Origin: Bugula neritina | Lineage: Eukaryota > Bryozoa > Gymnolaemata > Cheilostomatida > Bugulidae | DNA length: 64,000 nucleotides | Assembly: GCA_964035545.1 (NCBI GenBank) | Contig: OZ037772.1 | Coordinates: 6,563,389 to 6,627,388 of the forward strand | Reading direction: 5' to 3' | Shown: positions 1-52,404 of the stretch, one piece after another | How positions within the stretch are numbered: position 1 is the stretch's first letter | Layout: each line of letters opens with the position of its first letter | Made by a program: the position numbers and the translations under genes | The notes under the pieces: generated by a model | The model's input: the letters and a program-made list of their open reading frames with translations, nothing else | What the model was told of the DNA's origin: nothing | The model's database searches: none

Positions 1-59
1 TCAATTATGATTAAATCATACCAATACTTTATCTTATACTTGTAAGTTGTAGGTATAGT

Positions 60-650
60 TAAACTTAATGTATTACTATTACTATTAGTATTACTATTAG
101 TATTAGTATAACTATAAATTATATCAAGTATAGTGTAATGTTCATAGTCATGCTGTTACTGATAGTGATACTCAGTGCTGAGTAATTATAGTAAAACTTA
201 ATGTTATACTTGGTCTTATTACTTATAGTTATATTCTCATACTGATACTACGACTATCTAACTAGTATCAATATCAGTATGACTATGAGTATGAGTATCT
301 AGTGAGTAGTGATAGTCATAGTGTAAGTGATATGGTATAACTTATACCATATCCTGATGTTATGATTCAAAATTAGGTGTAGCATTATCATTAACTATGC
401 TATAGTTATGCTTTTACTTATGAGTTCAAGTTCTAGATCAAGGAACAGGTTAGTATTTATATTAATATTAATATGAATGTTAGGCATAATTATAATTCTA
501 ATAATATTAAGATACTGATAAAAATTTATATTGCAAATATTATTGTACATTACTAACTATATTAATAAGTATTTTAATGCTAATTGTACTACTATTAGTA
601 TTATTATTGGTATAGCTATAAGTATAGGTATTAGTATTGTTGGGAGTTTA
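60..650. repeat. Degenerate trinucleotide-like low-complexity tract
   Basis: Short TAG, TAT, TAC and GTA-type units recur with frequent interruptions (for example 70-115, 255-310 and 585-640). It looks like an old, decayed microsatellite. No coding potential is visible. Confidence 0.45.
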
Positions 651-1970
651 ATGGTAACATTATTATAAATATCAATCCCACCACCTTCGCAGGACCACTG
701 AGGTGAAAGGTGACCATTGTTACCTATATCAAAACGTTGACCAACTTGTGTGTATTCAAAATTATTCACTTAAGTTTTAGTTTTACCATAATCATATTGA
801 ATATTCACATTGGGACAATGCTGGACTTTAATGTATATTTATGTCAATTAATAACAACCGATAGGCTAACAGTTACTGATATCAGTAGTAGTACACCGGT
901 GGCTTCAAGTTTTGAGACAATGATAATAAAAATAGTCATATTGGTATTGATATTTCACTGTTTAGTTCTAGTTACTAGTCTGCCGCATGCAACTAAGTAG
1001 CTTATACTTCAGTTCTACTTCGACTACTAAATTTTGACTTTTTAAAGCCTTAAGGGTTAAAGGGTATAGCCTGTCTAATCAGACTCAGTATGAATATGGT
1101 GGGAGTTAAAATTATATTTAAGTCTTGCGTTGACATTGTTTTAAGATGAATATTTAGCTAACATAAAGTTAATTTAACTGCTAGTCATAGCTATTATCAT
1201 TATTTAATGATGATAATAGCTATTTTTTTAATTTGAAATTACTCATGATTATTTAATGCTCACAGCTTACATATTATATCATTTTTTACTAATTTTCTTA
1301 TATCAAAGGGAATATTCTACATCTATTTTATTATTCGAACTCATTAAACACTGGTTTGGAGCCCAACACCTGTCTTCATTTTCAACGCTGGTGATCTTTC
1401 ATAGTTTCAATACTGTAACTGAGCGGAAAAATTGTAATTGATGGTCTTAGACGATGTGCCATATCATTACTTGACCTTGAAAACTAGCACACTTGTGAAA
1501 TTGAAGACAAAATCTTTTCTTGAGGCAATTTTCCCTCAAAGCGATACCTTTGTTTCATCTTACAAGTTCAAAGACAGTGGATGGAACGAAGAAATCGGAA
1601 TATTTTTCTAGAAGTTCAACTCTTAGGTGCATGCTATTTGTATACCATCAAGGAATGGTGGACTCTCAGAGTAAAATTATGTACTCTGTTTGACTGTCTA
1701 TTCATAATACTAAACACCATTCCAGCAGTTGGTCATTAAACACTCTCATGGCAGTTGGGCATTAAACAATGACGTAAATATATAAACGGGCATTAACAAT
1801 TTAGACTTTGGTTTTTGTTTATTTTCTATTAGATTTATTCATCGTATAATAAAGTTCTAAAGCTGTTGCATGTTTCCAATTAATAATTTTAGATATGCTC
1901 TATCTATCGCAGTCTTTTATTACAGACCTTTTCATTATTTACTTTGGTTTATCCATACCTTAGTATGTAT

Positions 1971-2181
1971 ACTCAAGCAAATTTATAGTCGCTATCACTG
2001 TGAGAAACCCCTGATAGAAAGGGTTTTTGTTAAAGCAGGCTAAGGACTTATTATTAAGATGAGGCACAGGAGCAATTATGACTGGATGCTCTTCCCAACA
2101 TCACCAATGGCCTTTGTCCGGGCCTAACCCATGACCTTAGTGTTTACTAGGCAAACCCTCTAATCCCTAGACCACGGCTCT
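1971..2181 (-). repeat. tRNA-derived SINE (family A), copy 1, reverse orientation
   Basis: Read on the minus strand it starts with the tRNA-like head (GAGCCGTGGTCTAGGGATT), has a box-B-like GTTCAAACCC segment, a central CCAGTCATAATTGCTCCTGTG block, and a tail with the complementary GGTTTTTG/CCCTGATAG hairpin followed by a conserved GACTATAAA motif. Seven other copies lie in the window. It is inserted in intergenic DNA. Confidence 0.8.
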
Positions 2182-2726
2182 ACCATAGTATGTATGCAGT
2201 GTACCTATGTGCTTGTAATTTGGAATTATCTGCTCGGTAATTTTATACCTGCATCTCACATTATCCAATGCAGCTGCTGTACAAAATTCAACACCTGCAT
2301 TGTCAATAATCATAAGGTTGCGCTAAAAGTAATTACATGAATATCCTGTTCACTCACTTAATTGTGAGTATCATTTTAGAACCACCTTTATCTTTGATTA
2401 TGAACATTAACATAAAATTTTAGTCACAAAGTTTAGCAATGTCAGAAAGTAGGACAGCTTGGTCATGCTGTTATTGCTGCATTTGTTGTTAATACTTATG
2501 CTGTTTTTGTTATAGTTCAGGCTAGTTACTATAGTCTATTGATGTTATAGCCATAAAAATAGGACAGGTCACAAAAATTAGTACAGCCTGATAGAGTTTA
2601 CATTTGATTGTGACTAGTCAACTATACTTAGCTACATTTATTTCATTTTATTCGTTCTAATAAACTGGGAATTTTAATGTTTTTTTGTGAGAGTGCCTTT
2701 ATTAGCTCACTGTTGGCTAAAAGACA

Positions 2727-2945
2727 GGGAGCAGCCGTGGTCTAGGGGTTAGAGTGTTTGCCTAATAAGCACTGGTCATATGTTCAAACCCAAACAAAGG
2801 CCATTGGTAATGTTAGAAAGAGAATCCAGTCATAATTGCTCCTGTGCCACATCTTAATAAATCTTTAGCTCAATTAAACAAAAACCCCTTTCACCTGGGG
2901 TTTTCTCACAGAGATGGTGACTATAAACTTGTGTGAGTTTTTTTA
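2727..2945 (+). repeat. tRNA-derived SINE (family A), copy 2
   Basis: Nearly full-length copy: GCAGCCGTGGTCTAGGGGTT head, box-B-like region near 2790, the central AATTGCTCCTGTGCC block near 2840, the CCCC..GGGG tail hairpin near 2884-2901, and the terminal GACTATAAACTTG motif. Opposite orientation to copy 1 about 600 bases upstream. Confidence 0.8.
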
Positions 2946-4718
2946 TTTAAAAGACAAAGCTGTCTTGTTATTTAGCATGCCTAATTATTGTCTAGTGTTC
3001 TAATCTGTCCCCTGAAACCTAGTTGTTTACTCCATGCCTCTTATCAGCTGATGGTTTTGTATCACCAGTATGGTGCAATGGTATCTTTATCATATTGATC
3101 CTTATATGGATAGTTTCATGTGCTTTAAACTTTTCTTTACATAGCATCATTGTTTTTCACTCACAAAATATCCATACTCCTTTTATTCTATAGCAAATGA
3201 AATGTTGACTTTTCGTTTTGGTCAGGCAATAATCATTGCATAGACGCATGACTAATTGAGCACGTGATTTTCAGGTGGTCATGTGATGTCTTATCTACTA
3301 ACATGTCGCAACGTGATAACCTTCGTAATAAACTTGCATAAAGCCACATACTTCATGCAGTGACACAGTGGCATCTTTAATACTCACTGGAATAACAACA
3401 AGTAAGTGTTTTAAAATAATCTGATCATTGTAAATCAACATAACAGCATAACGCTTTGCTTGAATTATGCAGATGTAATCAATTTAATATATAAAGTTTA
3501 CCATTGGCATGGTTTATTGAAAAATGCTGTAAAACTTGTATTTTGAATGCCAATTTCGCTACTTATTACTAGCAGTACTGCATACTATATTCCAATTGCT
3601 AAATTCAGGGACAATGTTAGTAGTAGCTAGTAATTTTTATTAGTAGTCATCAGTAGGTTTTTATTACCCCAACAAATACAGCAAATAGCTCTACTTGTAA
3701 TATACTGATCTACAATGGCAGCGTTGCGTGTATTTTTTATTTTAATTTTGGCTGTAAATTGACAAATGTAACTTGTTAGCTAGCAGCTGACTATAAAACA
3801 TAAATAAAGCTGCCAGATGAGCACTAATTAGCAGTACTCATGTTCTTCTATTAATAGTTTTTAATTTCATTAATTCATGTTTACCTCAACACCAGAAAAT
3901 AGCCAAGACAGTGTCTTGGAGCATGAGTGTCAGCTGCAAAGCATTTATCACATGATTTTAAGATAACTCCGAAACCTGCTATTCCACAGGATTTTATTTT
4001 CAAAGCCTCAGATTGCCTGTAGAATTGTCTGCCCAATACACTGCCGGGTTTCAGTTGCAAGCCCCTCAGAAGTACTTGTTGACTATTGACTAACCTCTCA
4101 AGTTACTAATTCACTACTTATTGTTACCAGCATTAGTACTAGTCTACTATCTTATAATATGAAAAGGAAGTGGTTTTAAAGCTGCTATGTGCAGAGAGGT
4201 AGAATGTTACTTAAATATAAATGTTGGTTTAACATCTACTTATTATTTTAGTCAAATAACTTCTCTTGCTGCAAGCTTATTCACAGTTTTTGAAAAACCT
4301 GTAATTCTGCTGTCAACTATTTTAGTTATAGGTGCAGGCATCAAATTTCTAATATCCGAGAACTTGAAATTCAATTCAAATAGCAGCAAGTTTTAATAAC
4401 TGTTAAATTTATTAAACAGTGGTGCATACTAAAAATATGCTTCTTCTATCGTAATTTATTTAGTTTATATAGGGTCTAGGGTATATCATCTGTAAAAGCA
4501 TTTCCATTGGTTTTGATTTTCAAATGACCTTGTTCTGTTTTTAAATATAATAACTTCAAGTTTGTTTACCCGTTGCTATGTGACATATTTCATGTGATTG
4601 GTTTCTAAAAATGCCAATTTGTTAGATTTTGAACAGTCAACAGAAATTTTTACCATTGGAAACGAGAGATATTCATTTGATGAGGATGTAGAACACACAT
4701 CCCTAGAGTTTAAAAATA

Positions 4719-4891
4719 CAGTGCTCCCTCCGTATCTCACCAGACATAATAGAATACCGGATTTGACTCACGAATTCGTTAAATTCGGCCATTTTGTCTC
4801 TATACAGACATATATGAGCCACAAAACGTAGCTCCAAGTCTTTCTGGAAACTTCGTAAGAACTGGATCTGTGAGATACGAAGGAAGCACTG
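4719..4891. mobile_element. Pogo/Tc1-like MITE with TA target duplication
   Basis: A 173-bp element bounded by about 22-bp terminal inverted repeats. The left end reads CAGTGCTCCCTCCGTATCTC and the right end is its near complement. TA dinucleotides lie immediately outside both ends (4717-4718 and 4892-4893), as expected for IS630/Tc1/pogo transposition. It has no coding capacity. Related, more decayed copies lie near 11913-12102 and 25138-25347. Confidence 0.75.
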
Positions 4892-5142
4892 TACTCAACT
4901 TGCCTGGTCTCAGGTCTGCACGGTAGAAATTCTTTTCCACCCTCTCCTCTCTGCCCTCCCTCTTACTTGCAGGAAGCAATATGATATAGTTTGCCTTCTG
5001 CCATTCTGAATGTCCTGGAAATTACTCTAGTAGAAGCTGAGGTTTTGTAGAACTTCAGGCATGTCACGTCATGTTTCCATGTTGCTTCATGTTTCCATGC
5101 TTCGTTATACATAAACATTTACTCTATTCCCTGTAGCACACT

Positions 5143-16711
<11,569 letters not shown>

Positions 16712-18118
16712 ACATGTTGTTAGAGTCATCACTTCTCGGTCTACAGCATAATATTATATAGTGTAGTTTTCAATGAGGCGCTGGTTTTCCCAAGTTTGGA
16801 AATACCCAGGAATTTTTTTTAATTAGGGGAATACCCATCATTAGATGATGAGGTTCTATAAAGTCAACTTTTCTATTTTTACCTTCAAGCCAAGTTTTAA
16901 TGTAAATTATAACGTAATTTAGGAAAAAAAGTGTTCATTGTTTTATGCATTTCAATGATCAAAGAGCCGGGTAATTTGTTCTCTCCTTTACAAAATTTCT
17001 TCTTTTATTTCTACTTCTAGCTTTTTACCATGTGATTCTTATGGTTTTTCACCAATCAGCTTGCATATTAATTTTCCTATTGTTTTAGTAAGCAGCTAAT
17101 CAAAAAGCTTGTTACAGTTCAAAAGATATGCTGGCTTGATTGGTGTATTCCTTTTTCAGTCTTTCTTGTTTGTGCTCTTTTTTAATTCAATGCTTATTTT
17201 AAGATTCTCCAAATTATTTTTTATAGTTTTTCCATGATTATTTTAGAGGCCTCGGGTTCTCAGAATGTTTATTTAATTTTTATATTGATATTTTTGAATC
17301 AGGTGAAAAGTGCTGGGAAATGATTGTGATATAATATACTTTAAAAGTTGCAAAATGTGCTATTTTGCTACATGGTTGCTATGCAGTTGTTATACAGTTG
17401 CTATGTTGTTGCCATGCAGCTATACAGTTGTCAAGTAGTTTGTTATGACTTATGTATAGTCACTATGGTGTTTTCATGCAGTTGCTAAGCAATCATGCAG
17501 TATCACAATATGGCTGCTTCACAAATTATAGAATCACATATACATTTCATGCAGTATATTATTATTATCTTACTGATTCTAGTTCATAGCTTGAGCCTTC
17601 AAGTATTCTAGGAGTGAGTTAATTATAAAGTAACAGAGTTGAGTTCAAACCACTGCAGTAGTTGTGGAATGAATTACTTGAAATACCTAGTCCTGATAAA
17701 TCAACAATTTGACTGAAAATTTATGATTGGCTTGTGGTATGTTTATGAAATTTGAGCAATAAGATATAAAGTATTAAATTTCTCATTTTTTTACCATGTT
17801 ATGGAGTGTATTTTCTGATAAATTTTCTGCTAAATCATAGTATAGGTAGTATAAGCAAAAGGATATAATATGTGACCTGTCTCTAAACAATGAATGTGTA
17901 TGAGGTTTTGAAAAAAAGTACTCGGTGGTGAGGCAGTATTTTACAAACGTCTTCTAATTTAAATGGATTTTCTTATAAAGGAAATAGAACTCAAGAAAAC
18001 TATAAAATGAAAAGTATTGTGCTTTAATTTGAGATAATTGCCTGTTGGGAGAGCAAGTCTAGAATAAGTTCTGAACCATAAAAGTATTTACAATTTTCAT
18101 TATTGCATTACATGTATT

Positions 18119-18119
18119 A

Positions 18120-18201
<82 letters not shown>
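18119..18201. repeat. (TA)n microsatellite
   Basis: About 80 bases of nearly pure TA repeat, intergenic. It creates an artefactual Ile-Tyr open frame on the minus strand. Confidence 0.95.
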
Positions 18202-18208
<7 letters not shown>

Positions 18209-18571
18209 TTTACTACATTTATAATTTAGGAAATCTACTTTCCTCAATTTCTTCATTATAATGCACTTATAACCTGAGAAAATATAGTAGATTATAACTC
18301 AATAGGTATTAGGTACCTGACTGTATATAACTTTCAATATGTGAAAATAATTAGATTGCAAATTATAGAGAAGTGAGATTCAACATAAACCAACTTAAGT
18401 CTAAAGGAGAACACTATAATATTGTCACCGTGAGTTTACTAGAATTTGACAGATAAAATGCACACGCCTCTGTGAAGATGGAGATTAAGGAGTACAAAAC
18501 ATATTTGTCATGACATCTCTTACTTGTCATAGCTGTTACAATTAACTCATTTCACTCCTGCTGGCAGCTAG

Positions 18572-18584
18572 AGGTCAAAGGTTA
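18572..18584 (+). promoter_or_regulatory. DR1-like nuclear-receptor half-site pair
   Basis: AGGTCA-A-AGGTTA is a direct repeat of the nuclear-receptor half-site with one-base spacing and one mismatch to consensus. It lies about 235 bases upstream of the oxidase start codon. DR1 sites bind HNF4- or RXR-type receptors, which control peroxisomal and hepatic oxidase genes in vertebrates. The role here is inference from position only. Confidence 0.4.
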
Positions 18585-18818
18585 ATGCTGACATAATGTG
18601 CAATGCATGCACACATTGTTGTGCTAGTTGACAGGCTTTACTAAGTTAGTGGTCACTAGTAACACGCAACCAACTGCATTGCTAGAAATAGGAGTATTAT
18701 TACATGAGATCATACAGTCTAAACAGTAGACACAGGCCAGCAATAACTAATAGTAGTGCTAAAAAGTCTGTGACACAAACATTTTTGTGCTGCCTAAATT
18801 CTAATCGGAACAATCACA

Positions 18819-23384
<4,566 letters not shown>

Positions 23385-24646
23385 GGGTCCAAGTAGTCAG
23401 TTCAACAGGAGATGCTTGTTTCAAGATTAACAGATGTGACTTAATGTAATACATGATGCGCTATTTTAGGAACTGCTTAATGAGCTACTTGATGTACTAC
23501 TAGCTTTACTACTCTTGGAGCTACTAGAGACAGTATTTAATGTGTTACTCTGTGCATTCTATAATTGTAATGTGTTACTTGATGTATAGTGTTTTATTTA
23601 ATCTACTGTATAACCTGCTACAAAGTAGGCTATTTTTACTATTCTGTTAAAGTTCACTTTTCACTAATATTATGCTTTAATTATCACATATAGTGCTTTG
23701 TTTGTTTTAACATAATATTGTATTTAACATAAAACTTGATGTATTACTAGATGCTAGTTGGTGCTCTATTTTGATGCACATACTGATATTGAATGTAATA
23801 CTTAGTCTTTTACCAATAGGAGCAGCCGTGGTCTAGGGGTTAGGGCATTTGCCTAGTAAGCTCGAAGTCTACGGTTCAAGCCCTGCATTCACCTATTTTT
23901 TATTTCAGCAAACGCACCTAAAGTAAAATGCTAATCAAAGACACATGCATGCATTATACATGTAAAGTTGATTTTCTTAAACTTTCTCTATTTGGACTGA
24001 AGCATGTAGCACAATATAGTATTAGTACAATATCAAAAACCTAAATTGTACATATTTAACAAAAGGTACAACACATGTACATATGACACATGTACGAAAG
24101 AATAATATATTAAAAAACAAGTGAGACAAAATAAATAACATGAATGTATATACAAATTAACAGTAAACGTTATATGAATTGAAAAAGCCTTCGTTTTGTA
24201 GAAATTGTTGCACCAAAATGAACAGAAGTTTTAAAAATCACCAATAATAGCGCCTAAAAATTCAGAGCATATAAGAGAATGTGTCAAGTTAAGTTCCCTA
24301 AAATGCAGATTCATCACAAATTCTCAAAAGAAAAAATCTCCAAAACAACGTAAAGATTTTTAAAATTAATTTCATTTTTTCACTTCAGTTGATGGAGCAT
24401 TATAGGAAGACAGAAATTGAGTAAAACTAAGCAAAACTGTCTAAAAATGTCTACGTGTAAAATGACACAATATAACGACAATCATACAAATTAATAATAT
24501 TTACAAGAAAGTTTACAATTTAAATACAGATAGTAAATTAAATAGGAGTCAGTTAGCAGGTACTCATAATAAAGTTTAATATATTAGTGTAGGTATATAC
24601 ATGCTATAAAAATACTGATTATGGATTCAAAGAACATGGATGTTGA
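23385..24646. other. Convergent intergenic region (oxidase and C3-like gene 3' ends)
   Basis: The two flanking genes converge here, so it holds both 3' UTRs. It contains a truncated SINE head (23819-23888). The rest is A+T-rich unique-looking sequence with no further gene. Confidence 0.6.
23819..23888 (+). repeat. SINE (family A) head only
   Basis: Only the tRNA-like portion (AGCAGCCGTGGTCTAGGGGT through GGTTCAAGCCCTGC) is present. The body and tail are missing. Confidence 0.7.
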
Positions 24647-50117
<25,471 letters not shown>

Positions 50118-52404
50118 TTGTGTCAATGAAATCACAGTTACTCTCTATTAAACCAGCTAACGATTGCAAAAATATCCCACACAATGACACTGGGCTACTC
50201 ATTGTCAATCAATGCTCTCATTCTGAGCTTGCAATGAATTAATAATCATAATATCAGTATGCACCGCTGAAATAGAATGCAGCTTGAAGCCTGCGTCTCC
50301 TAACATTATTGAATTATGATGGTTCATCAGCCCTCTTGATAAACCGTGCCCTGTTATGGTGAACAATGGCTACACATTTGCATGCTGGCCTTGTAAAACT
50401 TCGGACTTCAAATAGAGATAACGACGAATAGGCTGACAAACCTTTTTGAAAAGTGTTCCGGCTTCAGATAGCTCAAAAGGGCGCAAAATACACGGGGATG
50501 CAGATCGAGCATATTATTATGTTGTTATAATTAATTTTGTAACCCTTAAAATGTTTACGAGTTTGAAAACCTAGCTATCACAGCGAGCATTGTTAGAGTA
50601 TATCTGTTGTGTTTCCGATCATTAAAATTAGTTTACACAAACTTTTCAACTTCCCTGAAAGTAAATTCTAAACTAAATGGAACATAATTTATGTAAAAGT
50701 TATTGCCGCACTAAAACAAAACATTTATTAATGGATGCAACCTAATTTTGGAATATCTTTTTTATTTAAAATTCAAGTTGTGTAGAATAACGGGTTGCAC
50801 TGCCGATAAATTCAAATTAGAATTGGAAAATCAAAACATTAACAAGTTTTGAAATTCAAATTGAAATTATTTTTGGTAATAATAATATTAGCAATAGTTA
50901 TAATAAATATTATAATAATAATAATATTAAGGAGTGAAATGTTATATCAATAATAATTTTAGATAAATATAGTTGTATTTTATCAATATGATTATACTTA
51001 TTATTTATTTAATATTTTCTCATTTGAAAATCTAAACTTATAATAATATAACAATAATTTATTAAATAATAATATTTATTATAGTTATAATAGATATGAT
51101 AATTATTTTTATTTTATTATTACTCATTAGCATTGTGAATGTGATCATGATGATGATGTTGATGTTCAATTGAAATTGATAGCCTAACTTACTCTTTGAG
51201 TTAAAGCTACTCAATTAATCTTGCAGTCTTTCAACTTTGCATAATTTGTTAGTTGAATCGCGATAAACCTTTTACTCTGAGTCTGAGAATACGTTAGCGA
51301 TTATGCTTATGTTTATCAATCATCAGTTTGATGAAATGATTGCCATTATTATGATTACCACAGTCATGCTGTTATTTGACACTTATGCTATAGTTATACT
51401 AATACTAACAGTCTTAGTAATATTAAGTTTAAAAGACTTGCTGATTCTTAAAGATATTCTTATATTCTAAAACTTATAATTAATAACACATAATTTGATA
51501 TAAAATAATGCATTTGCCGATGATAAAATAAATCAATAGTATTATTGTTGTAAGATAATAATGTATCCATAATTCTATAATTATTATTAAGGTTATCTTC
51601 TAAGTCAAATGTTGTTTAATTGAATTTAATGAGTTCTGAAGTAGACCTAGATTGCTATCCTCTATCAGGCAGTTCATTTATTTTTGAATTCATGTTGCAG
51701 TATGAACATGTTATACTATTAAAGTTATCACTCTGACTAAAAATAAGTATGGCTCTGAGTACGTTAATATGGACATCAAGCTTAGCAGGGTTATCAAATA
51801 ATTATGAACATTATTTATTACTTTCTCAAATCTAGGCTGATTCATTCACTGAAGAATCTTAGCAAAAGAAGAGATTACAGCAGTGCTAGGACTTGACATT
51901 TTCTAATTTTAGGCAAATAAAGTTGCATATGATTGGAATTTCTTTATAGTGTGACAAATTGAAATTGACTCACCAACTGAATATGGTCATCAAGATCATG
52001 GCCTTTTTATTTCAACAGTTTTTGCTAGCATGAACAGTGTGATATAGCTTAGTTCGTCATTTCATTTATTACCGTAGACGTTTTGTTATGCTGAAAGCTA
52101 AGCTACTCAAATGAGTATTAGCTGTACTGCTTTGACAAGGGATCAGCAGTGGTGTAGGGGTTACAGCACTGGCTGTCATGGTTTCGAACTCAGTAAGGTC
52201 ATTGGTGATGTTAGAAAGAGCATCCAGTCATAATTGCTCCTGTGCTATGTATAAATTAGTCCTTAGTCTGCTTTAAAAAGTCTTTCTCTCAGGGGTTTTC
52301 TCATCGATAACGACTATAAACTTGCATTAGTTTTTCAGTTCCTTGACAATTATTTTGCTCTACAGCTGTTCCCACTTGCTTTGAGATATCATGATGCTCT
52401 TGGA
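50118..52404. other. Divergent intergenic region between the C3-like gene and the fructosamine-kinase-like gene
   Basis: The two genes point away from each other here, so both promoters should lie in this stretch. It contains an A+T-rich, ATA/TAA-repeat zone (about 50870-51120) and a SINE immediately before the kinase gene. I see no other gene or clear core promoter. Confidence 0.55.
52139..52337 (+). repeat. tRNA-derived SINE (family A) immediately upstream of the kinase gene
   Basis: CAGCAGTGGTGTAGGGGTTA head, central CCAGTCATAATTGCTCCTGT block, tail hairpin and CGACTATAAACTTGC end. Its 3' end is about 30 bases from a splice-acceptor-like TTTTGCTCTACAG before the first coding exon. Confidence 0.75.

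Larger units (their letters stand above)
1..5142. other. Intergenic region upstream of the NRF-6-like gene
   Basis: No supported gene. The first 700 bases are low-complexity DNA built from irregular TAG/TAT/TAC-type triplets. Two tRNA-derived SINE copies (near 1971-2181 and 2727-2945) and a pogo-like MITE (4719-4891) are present. Short open frames here (for example 4187-4396 and 4598-4831) show no recognisable domain, and the second runs into the MITE. The promoter of the downstream gene must lie near the 3' end, but I see no clear core element. Confidence 0.6.
16712..18818. other. Intergenic region between NRF-6-like and 2-hydroxyacid oxidase genes
   Basis: Holds the 3' UTR of the upstream gene and the promoter of the downstream one. 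I see a loose repeat of TTGCTATGCAGTTG-type units near 17370-17490, a (TA)n tract (18119-18201) and a DR1-like nuclear-receptor element (18572-18584). No other gene is visible. Confidence 0.6.

Noticed and set aside
4187-4396. Small membrane protein of 69 aa
   Set aside because: No family resemblance or splice context, and base composition is like the surrounding intergenic DNA.
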